From contig NC_135550.1 in assembly GCF_964340395.1 (NCBI RefSeq), positions 7,078,101 to 7,142,100 of the forward strand: DNA of 64,000 nucleotides. Direction: 5' to 3'. Numbering within the stretch: position 1 is the first letter of the stretch; the number at the start of each line of letters is the position of its first letter. This stretch comes from Glandiceps talaboti. Taxonomy: Eukaryota > Hemichordata > Enteropneusta > Spengelidae. The position numbers and the translations under genes are program-made. The notes under the pieces are model-generated. The model saw only the letters and a list, made by a program, of their open reading frames with translations, made no database searches and had not been told where the DNA came from. This document shows positions 1 through 13,480 of the stretch, piece after piece.

Positions 1-532
1 GATATAAACACATGTTTTGAAACACCAGTACAGTAGTATGTCATCTCACAGAATGGAAATACTGCAAAATGGTGGCAATTTTTAGTTACATGGTCAAATC
101 TAGACAATAATTGGGTTACATCTGGATCGGTGGATGTCTGCAAGGCATCCATGCAGTGCAACTAAGTGTTTTGCCCTCCTTTTCCATTGATTATTTACCA
201 GTATTGGTTACGTCAATGTATTGATTGATTCTGATACATTGATTGAAATGTAGCGATACATAATATGGCCAGGTCAGGTATTTGCAGAACTGAAATGCCG
301 ACTAGGGTGGTTTGAGTGTAATATTAAAATTACATTACACATGAAAAGACAATCAGTGAAAGGTATCTATCATTCAAGTATAACATGTATTTCTCCTCCC
401 CTGGTTTTATGACTATTAGTGATACGCACAATGCCAGACTAAAATGTCACTCAAGCATGTAACTGTTAAGTGAAGTAAACATAATTTGATTTCTAACTTT
501 CACTACAACATTTGACCTATGAAAAACAATGA
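1..532. other. No feature recognised
   Basis: AT-rich non-coding sequence. I see no exon with convincing splice sites and no repeat family I can name. Confidence 0.5.
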
Positions 533-536
533 CGTG

Positions 537-588
<52 letters not shown>
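533..588. repeat. (TG)n microsatellite
   Basis: An almost pure TG tract ends in GCGCGC. Short open frames on both strands here (runs of Cys-Val or Thr-His) come from the dinucleotide repeat and are not genes. Confidence 0.95.
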
Positions 589-2070
589 CCATCATGGTTG
601 CTATGTATATCTACATCAATATCAAATGACACACATCATGCTGAATATTATAACAAAGGTATTTGGGATCTGTGTAGTTGGGGGCGCTGTTCTAAAAGAA
701 ATTGTACACTGCTATAGTACTCAAAATCCTGGGTTAAATCCCAGGTTTTCACATCTATAGTGTTATCTATCAGTGGAGCCATGAACATAGGATGATTCTT
801 TTCTTCTGATCCAACTTTTTCTAATGCTCTTGTTTTTTTTCAAATTTTCATCTTGGCTTCCAGTGAGAATAAATAGTACAGTGAAACTTAACTCAACATT
901 TGTTATTCTTCCTCAAACAACTTGACTAGATATTAGCATATCTACTTGGCACATACTGTAGAAGTTTAAAGGGTTTAATAGGTTAGAATGGAGCCATGTG
1001 AAATAGCTATTTACATTTTTCTCTTTACAGGCGTCTGACGAAAGCTAAGTCATTCCAATCCAACCTATGGTACTGATAACACTGGTTTGACATTCAATAC
1101 ACTGATTAGGTCATTTAGGAGGAGGATAGTCATTATAATTTCTACCCTCATTTAACAAATATAATACCAATGGGCATGGACTCAAGATAATTTCTCTAAA
1201 GAATTCATTTTAAGTAAAACCACGATGTCGAGGAGGAAGGAAATGAAAACACAGTGGTAAAATATCAGCAATTTCCTCATCAAGAACTGCATTACATTTT
1301 GTGAATGGTTTATAATTACATTGTAATCTGACTGTCCCACTTATGATAAGTGCATGCATGGGGGATGGGGAGGATGGTGGGGGGGGGGGGGATTTTATCA
1401 GCATAAATTTCAATATCTAGGTGGAAATAACAGCTTTTGGAAATACAGTACTGTCTCAACTTTTATTCTATGCAAAGGCAACAATAAATTTGAGAAACAA
1501 CAATTAGCATCAATGATGACATGTGACTTGTTTTATATTCATCTATTTCACCAAATACACAGTGAAGCTATTGATGTCAATTATGGCGTTCCACTTTCAC
1601 TTTCTGTTTTTCACCAACTTTTAAAAATTTCATCAAGTTTTAAAAATTTCAATGAAATTTGTTCTGTTGGTGGCATTTTGGGAGATTGTAGTTTTTTTTA
1701 CCCAATCCAATTACATAAGACTGTACTATTAAGAACCAAATATATTGTACATTATGCTAAAACATTAAAGGAGGACTTTACAATTGTTCTTCTCTTCTGT
1801 CACTGGAAATTGGTACCCTTTTGGTACAATTTTATAAATATCAAATATGTACAATGTATTTACATTACTATGTTTGGTTAGGATCGATGAGGGGGTGGAA
1901 AGTTTCATCTTGGTTTCAAACAACACATAGACCCTCCACAACACTATACAACTTACTTTAATAGCTCTCTGTGTGCAGTAGTCTACACGTCAAGATTAAC
2001 ATCTCTGAGCCTATATCCAATCTTTTTCACACAGAATTACCTCCATGGTCAAGTCTAGTCTCTCTGTCTA

Positions 2071-2072
<2 letters not shown>
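589..2072. other. Intergenic or intronic, no supported gene
   Basis: Non-coding AT-rich DNA with a G run near 1379-1391. A 175-codon plus-strand frame (1354-1881) begins inside that G run. It has no recognisable domain and a base composition like its surroundings, so I do not call it a gene. Confidence 0.4.
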
Positions 2073-2112
<40 letters not shown>

Positions 2113-2130
2113 TGTCTGTCTGTCTCTGCC

Positions 2131-2218
<88 letters not shown>
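2073..2218. repeat. Compound (TG)n-(CTGT)n-(CT)n microsatellite
   Basis: Three adjoining simple repeats: TG to about 2110, CTGT/TCTG tetramers to about 2180, then CT to 2218. The overlapping open frames on both strands are low-complexity artefacts. Confidence 0.95.
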
Positions 2219-2221
<3 letters not shown>

Positions 2222-3162
2222 GGCATCTCTCTCACAGTGACACACAGACACACACACATAGTTGGTCCTACTAATCGCTATCAAGTGAAAACAGCCTTCT
2301 AAAAGAAATGCAAACTGATAAATGCATTTACCACAAGTCTTCCAATAAATCCACACAATTAAACTTGGCATTGGAAGGTACAAAACAGATGGCTACATGG
2401 TCAGCTTTCATTTCAAAAACTGCCATTAGTGCATGTGTACTACAGATTGTGTGCACCACTACACGCATACTAGTGGTATTTGCATTGTAGTGCTGAAAAC
2501 ATTATTGCAGCCCTGTATGCAAATTATATGCAAATGAGGTCACAATAGTTCATTGTATACAAAAGCATGTTTATAATACACAGTATCCTTTTCATGGAAA
2601 TTTGCTGTTTCAGATAAACATATGTAATAATAAGTTAACAAAACCCCATGCCACGTGAGTTCAAAGTGTGGGTACTCCTGCTTGCAGTGTTTTCTGTTGC
2701 ACTTTCATTCCCTACACTTGTGAGAGTACAATGGTTGCAGAGAACACTGCAAGCACACTGCAAGCAATGTCTATGTCACTGGTTAGTTCTGCTGTTTTTG
2801 AAATATGAGTCAAAATTTTCATCACTTTTCCTGATTTTTCTTTGATATTACTGGCACTGGTATAATTATGTTATTCTCCAATATTTTTCTTCATTCAGCC
2901 AGAAAATACCTACAGGTCTTATCACTACCAGACTAGTGATGAGTCGTAATGGCAAAGCCCCCTTAGGTTACTTGTATTTTCCTTGGTTGAAAGAAAAAAT
3001 ACTGGGGAATAACATCTAAATATACAAGGAAATAAATATTGTGAGCTTAGAAACAATGAATGGTCAGTCATGCATTTGGCATAGCTTCTAATATAACTAG
3101 TGGGAGTCAAAATAAGGAAATGCTATGATATCAATTCAAAGACTATGTACACTGAAACTTAC

Positions 3163-3216
3163 CGTAACATATAAAGCCTTGTCTACCAATTCATGAATAG
3201 ATGGTACTTTTGACCA
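3163..3216 (-). CDS. Possible 54-nt coding exon, minus strand
   Basis: Read on the minus strand, a segment after an AG and before a good donor (ACG|GTAAGT) is open in one frame for 18 codons and reads WSKVPSIHELVDKALYVT. It is protein-like, but the acceptor has a poor pyrimidine tract and the neighbouring exons are not established. It would fit a minus-strand gene starting near 13.4 kb. Unassigned; it could be chance. Confidence 0.22.
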
Positions 3217-4406
3217 CTACTATGTGTATCACATTTAACAAAATTCAACTCCTTTACACACAAATAATTTCAGTTTTGCTAAAAAAAAAAAAACTGTCTA
3301 AAAACCCTAATTCTGCAATACAGTTACCGGTATCATCTTTTACATGAACTTGACCTGAAGAGGGTTTTAATTAAATAAAGGGGCATTATTTTTGAAAGTT
3401 TTCATAATAAATGAACATATGATATCTTGCTATGATTCTTGATACACAATTTACTGTGTTCAAAGCTATATCGGCACCTCATAAGAATGGCATAATACAA
3501 GAAACTTGATGAATCCAAATTTCTAAAATGCTTGACTTCCTTGTGTCGACTCTATTATGTCTCAGTACTATGAGCTACACCATGATAACATAAGTTTGAA
3601 ATGATAGCTAATCTGATACACTGCTTTACTCAAATTAATGATAGTCTTTCATTGTCATAATCTTACACTATATTTTGAAATACAAGGGATGAAAAGAATA
3701 CCAGATGTATCAAGATACATTGAATGGTTTCATCTATAAATGTACATTCACTGCTAATGTTTGTAATTCAAATCAAATAACGCTACTATTAATATCAGTA
3801 ACCTAGACAGGGAGAGTGATATAATTTTCACTGTATACATCTAGGTCTGTTAAACACATATTACAGTGATTATTCCACGATCAGCTCAGCTCACGACTAC
3901 AAACATTCTATACCAGTAATACTTGATTAACATTCTTTCTTGCCGATAGTATGTTAAGTAATGTCGTCAGTTGCACTTCAGTCTCTAAAACCATTACCCT
4001 AGTTATAATCACTGACTTTATACCAGTGGAGATATTCTCCTGCTATATACATGTACTGTACTTGTTGCATATTACTGAAAAACTGGAATTTAATCTCTGC
4101 TAGACTTTAATCTATGAAAAGTTCCTGGTATGTCATTCACCAAATATCACATCAGGTTGTGTATTATATGTTTGTATGTACACACGTACATGTGCAGATT
4201 TAGTGTTTGATACATACATACATATTGACAAATTTGAAAAACTTGTATACATTGCATTATGTATGTAGAAAACTGAAAATATGAATGCAACATACATGTA
4301 GTATGTACATACATTCTCAGATGACTTTCGTTTTTTATACATACATATGGAGATCAATCTGTTGTCAAAACATCCCTAGATTGTACTATTGGGACTTGAT
4401 TTGCAA

Positions 4407-4431
4407 CCCCCCCCCCCCCCCCCCCCCCCCC
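4407..4431. repeat. Poly(C) tract
   Basis: An uninterrupted run of about 25 C. Similar runs occur at 9966-9986 and 44144-44166. Confidence 0.95.
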
Positions 4432-4604
4432 TCAAGCCCATATATAAGTCCTAAAGAATTTGACATCACCATATACATGTAGCACTTGTTGACTTCAACC
4501 ATATTTACACCCCTATGAATGATGAATGAACTGTGAACTGTGAAGTCTCAATAAAAATGACACATTGGAAAACCCAATGACACACACTCACTTATACATT
4601 GGTT

Positions 4605-4778
4605 TCAGGTCTCTTTCACTCTGTCTGAGTAGTTTATCAACCACTCTCGTTCTGTGTGCAGTGTCTTGTTCACTGTGTACTTCCTTACCCGGTATCCACT
4701 CTGTGTGTATAGTTCCTTGTCTCTAGTCTGCTCTCTGTACAGTTCCTTCCTTGTCTCGTCTTCACTGCCTGTATACTT
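4605..4778 (-). CDS. Possible terminal coding exon, minus strand
   Basis: On the minus strand a 57-codon frame runs from an AG (CATCCAG|AAG) to a TGA. The peptide is hydrophilic and charged, beginning KYTGSEDETRKELYREQ and ending INYSDRVKET, with internal repeats of KELY. About 30 nt upstream lies a stronger acceptor with a long pyrimidine tract (TTTTTTTTTACAG at about 4812-4822), but in this frame it would include a stop. A strong internal donor (CCGG|GTAAGG) lies near 4690, so an internal-exon reading is also possible. I recognise no family. It could be the last exon of a minus-strand gene starting near 13.4 kb. Confidence 0.3.
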   Translation of the reverse strand, partial: KYTGSEDETRKELYREQTRDKELYTQSGYRVRKYTVNKTLHTEREWLINYSDRVKET

Positions 4779-5640
4779 CTGGATGCAGCAGTTTCACCTT
4801 GGAGTCTGCTGTAAAAAAAAAACAGGAACAGAATAAAACTACATGTTCAGCAGCTGATATCACAGTCAGCAGTCACAGCTAGCTAGGAAGTGAGAATGGA
4901 AATTACGCATGATGCAACCAATCATTTAACATCACATTGCACCAATGACAGGACCTGATAAACATTACTAGCTGCATAACATCATGTCAAATGCCACCAG
5001 GGACCTGTACAAATGTTTCTTCCATGCTACTTCACAGTAGTTTACCCTAGGCACTCTATTAAGGGGCCTTTACGGCTCAATAAGCCTAATAAAACATATC
5101 AACCAACTACTGCATGATATATAATGATTTCTTGCAGGGTATACTTAACCTTAAGAAATTTACAAGCTATACATACATTTTCAAGCACTTACTTTAAAAT
5201 CACTCTATTTGTAAAATACTACGATCCCGTCTTGTACGTTTGATTCTCTGAAATCCATCCCCAGTTGCAAATATCAGTAATCTGTTTATTACTTAAATAC
5301 ACTTGTCTACAGCCTATAAAGTCTTTCATCAAAGTTGTAAAACATATTTTAAAGTCATCTGATAAATCAATCTGTATTAATACTCTAAATTCTGTATCTA
5401 ATTTTATTTACAGACTAGCAAACTATGTAGTACATTTATCAACTCTTACATTAAAAGTTACAAGTTACAAAATCATGGAGTTACAAGTTGCACCATCATG
5501 GAGAATATTTTGTTCATGGTTCTGGTTCCAAGAATTGATTAGACAGTAAAATATAACTACTTTGAAATGGTAAATTGGAAATGAATGAAATGTTTTCATG
5601 TGTATACTATGGATCTTGATTATGCAACAATGAATAAATA

Positions 5641-5960
5641 TTACAACTGGCACTGCTGACAACAGATTGTGGACAAATGGAAATCTGTTACAAACAGGGA
5701 AAGTAAACAAATGAATTGGATCAATAAAAGCATGGTGGAAGTACAGAGTATTACATGCCATCATTTCATAAGAACAGTTCTATGGCCTCTTTACATAATA
5801 GTTCATGTTCACAAACAGACTTCCACTCCCCTGGCATTTCATGTACATGCAAAGAGGCTATAAAACTGTTGTTATAAAATCATGGTGTGTGATACAAGTT
5901 TACTTTCCCTGTTTGTAACAGATTTCCATTTGTCCACAGTCTGTTGTCGGCAGTTGTATA
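5641..5960. mobile_element. Inverted-repeat (MITE-like) element
   Basis: Two arms of about 60 bp, 5641-5708 and 5899-5959, are near-perfect reverse complements. The right arm lacks a few bases of the left. About 190 bp separates them and there is no internal ORF of note. The outer ends read TACAACTG. This is the layout of a non-autonomous DNA transposon. A related single end is seen near 45308-45368. Confidence 0.75.
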
Positions 5961-8086
5961 TCAATCATTCCGCCAGTTTCAGAGAGGGGCATTAACACTG
6001 AATAATTGTAACATTGCACGATCAAAGTCCTTAGTAGATCAATCAAAATGTCGCATTCGTTTCTAACTAATAACGTTCCAAAGTAACGATATCACCATCA
6101 TCTTGAAACTTTAATTCCCTTAATTAAATCTAGCACCTAAAGTGTAACATATTACAGTGACAAATGTTACAAATACATAGATTGCTATTATATACTACAT
6201 TGTACTTGTATTAACTCATATCAGTCTACCACTCACTGTGTTACACTCATCCTTCTTCAAGTCAAGTTGAACACTCCAAAAGTCCATTAATATTAAATTA
6301 TACCAACATATGGCTAAGACTACATTGTATGCAGCGTAGGATCATACAATGTCCCACAAGCTCAATATATGAACTTTATTAGTCGAGGATCAAAACCCAT
6401 CCCTCCTCCCTATAAAGAGCAACATCGACATATTTACATATGATGTAAACCATGGTAAGAATTGTAGTGGTCACACCACTATGATTCATAGATGCAATGT
6501 AAATAACATGTAAACAAATTAAAATACCAATGGAGAAACCTGCCATTGTATATCACATTAGCAGTAAATTTTAATCAACTTATCAACACCCTCAGTAGTA
6601 CCATAAATACAGAAACTGTTATCAATGAAGGTGTTGAAGTTTTAAAATTTGGCTAGAAGTGTGAAAATAAAGTTCAGCAATCATATTGATGCCAGACCTC
6701 CCCCCCCCCCACCCATACATGAATAAAGTTTGTTTATGATCTTGTGTGACATAGTGCGATAATCCCTAAACTGCTACACTATGTTTATCACTAAATACAG
6801 TAGTTGGTCTGTATCCTACAATTGTGATGTTATTCCAAACTATTTGTCTCTGTTCAGACGAGGACAATACAAGTGACCCAAGAGGTCTTGTCATGGCAGA
6901 CGCTTCAAAGATGAATAGCGACAAAACAATTACGGTGCAAGTATTTTCTGGCTGATAAAGAAAAAGAGAGAATACATAATTATACCTGACTGTGCAATCT
7001 TTTAACCTAAGATTAAGAAACAAACTGGTGAAAATAACAGTGAATTTAAACATTTGAGCCAAATACCAGCATGTCTTACCGTAAGTACCAATACCACACA
7101 ACTAATGACGTAGACATGCAATGCCGTCACACAGATCATTCACAAAATAAATCACATATTTTCAGAATGCGTATAGGCTAGCAAATAAAGCGTATGAATA
7201 CAAACAGTACACATTCAAGCCTAGCCACTGGAGAGCATGATCTTTACCAACGTCTATAATTCAAGTCAGCACTTTTTAATACAGCAGACATTTAATACAG
7301 ACCCATTACTGTAACACTGATTGTTATGAAACTAGTACAAAATGTGAAATGGATATGTTTCATAACATTGGAAATCTTGTCACCTAATACATTTGATGAT
7401 AATTCAGTGTTGACCCTACATGTATGTGTGTGTGTCTGTCTGGAGTCATCTCAGCATCACATGAGGCAAGGCATTCCTTACAAGCAACAAAGAGATTCCC
7501 CGTAATGTTGAGAATTGTGTGAGTTGACAAAACTAATGGGCAGCTCTTTATACACACACACACGAAACACAGGAGTAATGATTCATCTACCCCTTGTAAT
7601 TTTCTGTCTTTTAAGAAACATGAAGTGTTTACAGAGTATCCATTGAGTCTACGAATCTGAAATACAATGAACACTAATCATGTATACCTTTTCATTTAAA
7701 TAGTTTTTAACTATCTTTACCAGCTCATATCTATAAAGAATATTTCAACAAGCTAGGGTATTTTGACCATTTTACTTATTCCAAGACCCACCGGTACTAT
7801 ATCAGCAATTACTTACAAACATATTTACTCTCCGTTTACATCATCCGACTGTACTGGTTAATTATCTACCAACTACTGCATGTTTTCAAATAGCAGTTAG
7901 TTCTACAGTCATCTCTCATTTTGACATCTCTGATTTATCTTTATGACAATATTTTGACAACTTTATCACGAATAGTCTGATGCTAACATAAGATATATTG
8001 TACATGGTGATAAATTGAAGTCACTTGGTAATACATGTATACATTTATGGAAGTGTAAATACATAATATTAGCTTACACATACACA
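5961..8086. other. No supported gene
   Basis: Non-coding. Minus-strand open frames at 6766-7101 and 7384-7674 follow plausible acceptors (TTTATCAG, GTATTTCAG) but show no domain and lack matching donors, so they stay uncalled. Confidence 0.35.
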
Positions 8087-8136
8087 CATGCACGTGCACA
8101 CACACATGCACGCATGCACACACGCACACACACGCG

Positions 8137-8190
<54 letters not shown>
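8087..8190. repeat. (CA)n microsatellite
   Basis: Imperfect CA/GCAC tract that becomes pure CA from about 8140. The Thr-His and Cys-Val frames over it are artefacts. Confidence 0.95.
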
Positions 8191-8633
8191 TACATGTAAA
8201 GTGACATTTTTAAAACAGAGAAAATTTAAAGAATATTAATTCCAAATGTCGGATTGCATTTATTGATCAGGACTGTTTTGCTCCTTACTTTAATAGTAAT
8301 ACATACACAATTTATAACATACATTTTGTATTACTATATACACATGGACATATCAACAAAGTCTGAGACAGAATATTGAGGTTCCTAATAATGCTATATT
8401 CCAGTTACCAAGGTTTTGCATCAAAAGAGACCTGGCACCCAAGATTTGACAAAATGAGTGCTAAAATTTTGTCCTGGCCACTAATCATATGGCAATGCAT
8501 GAAGCAGTGAATAAAATGTGAATGAAAAAACTATCATCTATGTGTGCTTTTAAAAGAGCATTACAGTAGTTAAACATGTTTTGATTACTGGTTGCCGCAT
8601 GGAAAATGAGTGGACACTTTATCATGTCTGCCA

Positions 8634-8752
8634 GCCTGTTTCCTGCGCTGTTGAGGTACATCATTAGCTGGTTGTACCTCCTAGCCCCTCATCATCAACT
8701 GTGAGGAGGTATGACCAGCTAATGATGTATCTCAACAGCACAGTAAACAGGC
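8634..8752. repeat. Imperfect palindrome / hairpin, about 49-bp arms
   Basis: The left arm 8634-8682 and right arm 8704-8752 are reverse complements with a few mismatches, separated by about 21 bp. Both contain ATCATTAGCTGG or its complement. It would fold into a long hairpin and may be a degenerate foldback element. Confidence 0.75.
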
Positions 8753-10802
8753 TACATGTCTGCTGTCTTTAATACTACAATTACTTCACTAATCTGGCCC
8801 TCACTTTCAGCCTTAAGAGTTGTTGAGTTCAATCGTAAGTATTTATTGTATGTCATTAATACCTTGGTACAAAGTGGCACTTTCCTACATCTACAGACTG
8901 TCTACATGTACATTTATGGATATAAATATAGACAGACAGTGACTATGAATATTCATGTTGTGTAAACTTACAATACAAGTTATTTTCATTTTCAGTTGTC
9001 TGAATGGGGAAAAAAAGAGACGCCATTGTACAAATACTTGAAATGAACATTCAACAGAGTTCATGAGATTCAAACTTCCTGACCATTTACATGGAGGGCA
9101 CACATTTGCAATGAATTACATACATTTTGTACACCGCTGTGATCAAGTACAATCACAACACACAATGCCAGCTTTTAGCCTGAACTTGAATTATTTGTTG
9201 TTATTACTTTTGAACACTAAACCTGAAGTTGAACTTGCGTTATAATATGACCATAATGTGACTTGTAAAATCATGGCGGTAGACTGCCTTCATGGCAGCT
9301 CACCTTCAGATCAACCCAAACACTAACAATGTATCTATTGTGTATGCCATCACTTTTGACTTGACTATCCAAAAGCTGTCTATTGTTGTCATTCACTACA
9401 TGCCCTTGTCAATGTCATGAACCTTGATATGTACATGTACCATATACACACCATGATTGATGGCATTTTGAGAACTCCAAAGAACTTATCTCCCATTTGA
9501 AAGTGTTACAGTCAAGAGGATATTAAAGTTACCTGGTTGGTGTTACATCAAATCGATGCTGTACACACACACAAACTGTAACGGGCCTATCCGATAACAC
9601 GATTACTGAAGTTTCAAACCAAGGTACCAGAATGGGGGTAATATTATGAACTTTACATAATATATATATATTCAGTGTTTGTGAATAATTATGCAGAAGT
9701 CTGGTAAGAGAAGGAGGAGCTTGTACATTAATTTTTTTATGTGATATAACATATCGTAACTTTGATGAGTAGCTGCAATTGCAACTGGAACATTTAAAAA
9801 AAATAAATAAATATTTTGTTGGATATAAGGACTTTCTTGTAATAACGCATACCTTGCACAGTATTAAATCATGCAAGTAAAATATATTTGTGTAACAGTA
9901 CACAAAGTATACTAGTGCAATATATCGAATCAAGATGTCTGGGTCCGTTCCCAAAAATCAGAGCACCCCCCCCCCCCCCCCCCCCCATGAATCACAACTT
10001 CAACTTATTACTTATACTATATCACTTGTATAACTACAGACCTCTAATTGACATGTGCAATGCTAATTATTGGCATTTTAACAAGTTTCAAAAATATACT
10101 AATACCCTAGTAGCTAGTGCAGATTTGAAAGTGACATGGAACTCAGATAGATTTTAACTTTACCAACAAATATCTGGGACAACAAACACTACTACTGGAC
10201 GGTAAAACATTGTTAGGTTTTGTCTACCTTCATTGATATTATATTTAGGAGACTATATCAGGCTTCCGACTTCAAATGCTGACATTTGGACCTTCAATAA
10301 AATATTCAACAGATATAAATAAAAAATATTTCTATATATTTGTGTACGAGTGAAAATCTGTCATTTTCTATTTCTGTGATGCAAATGTTTAAACAGCAAC
10401 TGATGGCTGTATGTATAATGCTGGGCAGTTTTATTCTAAATAATGTATTTTCAATCAAATTTCAAATACAATTGTGCCACTCTTGAGCAAATCTACTCAC
10501 ATTTTTACACAATAGTGTCGCTAAATACCATAAATAATAACTACAAATTTGAAACATCAATACTGCTTATTCCTCACAACTAAACATATTTGAATAGAAC
10601 AAAAATGATCCTATGATGCTTGAAGAATGTGTAGACATACATTGAATACCAAAGGAAGGTAGTAATGGTTTAAAATGTGAATGACACACTGGAATGATGT
10701 TGTTTTCTGGTCAATATGCAAGGATTGTCAATGTACAACATGTATATTAGATACTCTAGTCTCTAGTCTCTCTCTCTATAATACAGGTGTGTTACAACAT
10801 AC
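8753..10802. other. No supported gene
   Basis: Non-coding, with a poly(C) run at 9966-9986 and an A-rich patch near 9797. The minus-strand frame 9529-9954 ends at a donor-like site (CCAG|GTAACT, about 9533) but has no credible acceptor or domain. Confidence 0.35.
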
Positions 10803-10870
10803 CTTTGTACAGAGATGGCTAGCAGTCAGAAGATGATAATCAATAATGACTTCAGTTTGATGTTTATAAC
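10803..10870 (-). CDS. Possible 68-nt coding exon, minus strand
   Basis: On the minus strand a segment after CATACCCAG and before a good donor (AAAG|GTATGT) is open in one frame and reads YKHQTEVIIDYHLLTASHLC.. for 22 codons. Its entry phase (one base carried over) matches the phase left by the putative first exon at 13383 if the ATG there is used. The acceptor pyrimidine tract is weak. No domain recognised. Confidence 0.2.
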
Positions 10871-12238
10871 CTGGGTATGGATTTATTTATAGGACTCCAC
10901 TTAGCAGAGATCCATAAATAGCACTTGGCGCACTTATATATCCTGCCATAGTAAGACTTCTTGTGAAATATTGCTAATTACATTTGACCCTGGGCTAGAC
11001 TTTGACTTATGTATTTCTCATTGTGAAAATAAGAATACGATTGAATGACTGAGTACTTTACTCCTTTGCACAGTGACCTACATCTACCTTTCAACTGATT
11101 TGACAGTGGACTTTGTACAACATCGAGTTTTAATCGATTTAAAAAAGACTAGTCTATGCCACACGAGAGAATTCCTGTAACTTTTATAAAAGACAGTGGT
11201 GCAAACAACATTGGTAGTTTTGGAGCTAAGCACAGATATATACCAAGAAAATATGTTTCAACATTCTAAAAGGATGCGTTTGGTTGCGCTACTCATGATG
11301 TATGAGAGCAACCACTGAGGGCAGCCTTGTGATGTGTTCTGAGTTTGTTCTTGGATTGACTGAATGATTTGCTAAGGTACATTTATCAATGAATTTCTTT
11401 CACTGAAAGAAAATACCATTAATCACAAGTACATTTTCTTGTTCTCATACACTCCATCAAAGGGAGGATGGGTTCTTCAATTCTAGAATACAAATTACAA
11501 TGGGCACTATCATGTTGGATTTTCTGTCAAGGGTTATTACAAAAAAAAAATTCCCACTTGTTGGTTTTAAGTCATCCAACTGATAATGTGTTTGATTTGA
11601 CTTTGAATGGTGTCATATTTTGCATATTTGTTAACCAAAGCCAATATTTGAGTAATGGAGGAAGCTCAACTATTCATAGTACAGATAAATTCAATGGGGG
11701 ATCCTGTCAGTAATTGAGTCCCTGTCTTCCACTGCAAACATGACTATGAGGTGACTATGACCGAGTAAGGAGTGCTGGCATACATGTATTTGTTTGAAGT
11801 TAGTATGACGCTATCTCAGTCAGAGAGGCCCTAAAAACTCTCTTTCTAATATATACGAAATTCTGGACTGTCCAAGTCAACACTAATTTTTACTAAATTG
11901 TCAGCAAATTTCCTCTTCAAATCATAAAATCAATTATTTCAACTGCACAACTTAACAAGGATATTTTCTGGGGGGAAAAATTGCTCTTTTCATCTTTACT
12001 TATCTTTATCTTTGCTTGCTCTAAATTCTCTTCTGAAAATATAATGATATGTTGAGCAGTTGTTCAATAACTGATACTTGACATTTGAATCATGTTCATT
12101 CATAGACACATATTATATAAGACCTTAAGTAAGTGCAGACTTGTGTTTAATCCTGATTGCAGACAGACTAAATTACGACTTAATTCTGACATTGTCTGTT
12201 ACCGAGTCTCGACTTACTAGATGCAAACAACAAGGGCT
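10871..12238. other. No supported gene
   Basis: AT-rich non-coding sequence. A frame at 11468-11713 shows no recognisable protein features. Confidence 0.4.
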
Positions 12239-12487
12239 ATATTCATCATAGACTGTCGACAGTCGTTCATGCCTTTTTGCTATGTTTTATCGCTGCCTTG
12301 CTCAAATCCAGAGCAATACTATAACCATGTACTGATCGGCAAGTGCCAGACTCACAGTTCGTGCCTTCGGCAATTGCAGTTCCTATCCGTACGCATTATC
12401 CAGTGCTATGGAGCGAGGCAATGACTTTGATTTAGATGAAACATAGCTAAAAAGGCAGGAAAGACTGTCAACAGTCTATATTCATCA
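12239..12487. mobile_element. Non-autonomous DNA transposon (MITE) with 10-bp TSD
   Basis: The element at 12249-12477 is flanked by a perfect 10-bp direct repeat, ATATTCATCA (12239-12248 and 12478-12487). Its ends are about 29-bp inverted repeats (12250-12278 and 12448-12477) with only a few mismatches. The terminal motif AGACTGTCGACAGTC is itself palindromic. The interior of about 170 bp is richer in CG than its surroundings and holds no transposase. A 9-10 bp target duplication is typical of Mutator-like elements; that class is an inference. Confidence 0.82.
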
Positions 12488-12597
12488 GTGATAAACTTAA
12501 TAAGTTTCAAAATTTCATTACTTATTCAAATGAATAGACCAACACCTCTTGACCAAGAACAGTCACAATGACCAAGAATACTATGCGCCACTTACAC

Positions 12598-12695
12598 TCA
12601 AGTCAGAGTTGACTGATAACTACATGTATGTATCAAGTCAGAGTTGCCTCTGATAACTATGTGTATCAAGTCAGAGTTGCCTCTGATAAATGTGT
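12598..12695. repeat. Short tandem repeat, about 37-bp unit, three copies
   Basis: Three direct copies of a unit built on CAAGTCAGAGTTG followed by CTGATAA(C/A)T. The last two are nearly identical. Confidence 0.8.
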
Positions 12696-12772
12696 ACTGT
12701 ACATGTAGGTTACCGGTAACCTTAAAAGCCTGATTTATACTAGTAAATAGTCTTGCCCTGGTCTCACTGTGT

Positions 12773-12803
12773 AAGGCCTACTTTTCCAACAAAAAAGGTA
12801 GGC
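12773..12803. repeat. Small hairpin
   Basis: GGCCTAC..TTTT pairs with AAAAGGTAGGCC across a short loop. It looks like part of a longer degenerate inverted repeat reaching to about 12730 and 12830. Confidence 0.5.
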
Positions 12804-13382
12804 CAGACTTGAGATAGTGAAACCATGACAGGTATTTGGTCTAGTACATACAGTATTAATAGAAGAGTGTTCACCATGATGTTAGTAGTATACTGAATTA
12901 TAACCAACTAAATAAAACTTATATGTGTGTATCAAATGTACCAATAATTTAGAGTTTAGAGAATATCACTAATGAAGACATGGCCTCAGACTGGTGATGG
13001 AGGTAGAAAGGAAAGGTATTTATGGGGGGTAGGGTGTGGTTGCTGTGTGGGTGAGAATGTTACTGCTACTATACATTATGAACAAAATATTGTATTTTAT
13101 GTAGGGAATCTTTGTTCTTATCGATAAGAAGTAACAATGCTATCTTTCCGCACGCTTGATATGGAATTCTCATCTCATGATCAACCAAAGTTACAAATAT
13201 CAGACGAGACACGTTGAAGTTGAGGGAACATTGGGTTTGGCCCTGAAGACTATCAGTATCATCATGCGCCTCGACTCATGGGTGAAACACCGGCCCATGG
13301 AACCAACTTCTCTCCACAGTTCGCAGAATACTTAACCAGTAGATGTTTGTATTCATTTTAAGGTAGGAAAACTGATACTTAC

Positions 13383-13480
13383 GTGTCATAGATATGTTAT
13401 CACTTCAACTTCACAGCTCTCTGCTTAGCTAGCTCGAGGCTCCGATGTTTACACCGCCATTTTGAATATTTTACGTGCCT
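13383..13480 (-). other. Probable 5' (first) exon of a minus-strand gene
   Basis: On the minus strand a perfect donor (ATGACAC|GTAAGTAT) lies at 13382/13383. Upstream is a locally GC-richer stretch with AAAATGGCGG (about 13462), a sequence common near animal transcription starts (YY1-like). That upstream ATG gives only a 3-codon frame. A second ATG directly before the donor could be the real start with one base carried over. The right boundary is approximate. It sits about 0.5 kb from the zinc-finger gene start and points away from it. Confidence 0.4.

Noticed and set aside
1354-1881. 175-codon plus-strand ORF
   Set aside because: Begins in a poly(G) run. The amino-acid mix follows AT-rich DNA, there is no domain and no exon signals.
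6766-7101. 111-codon minus-strand ORF with an acceptor-like TTTATCAG
   Set aside because: Only the part after the AG looks at all protein-like. No domain, and the upstream exon needed to set the frame was not found.
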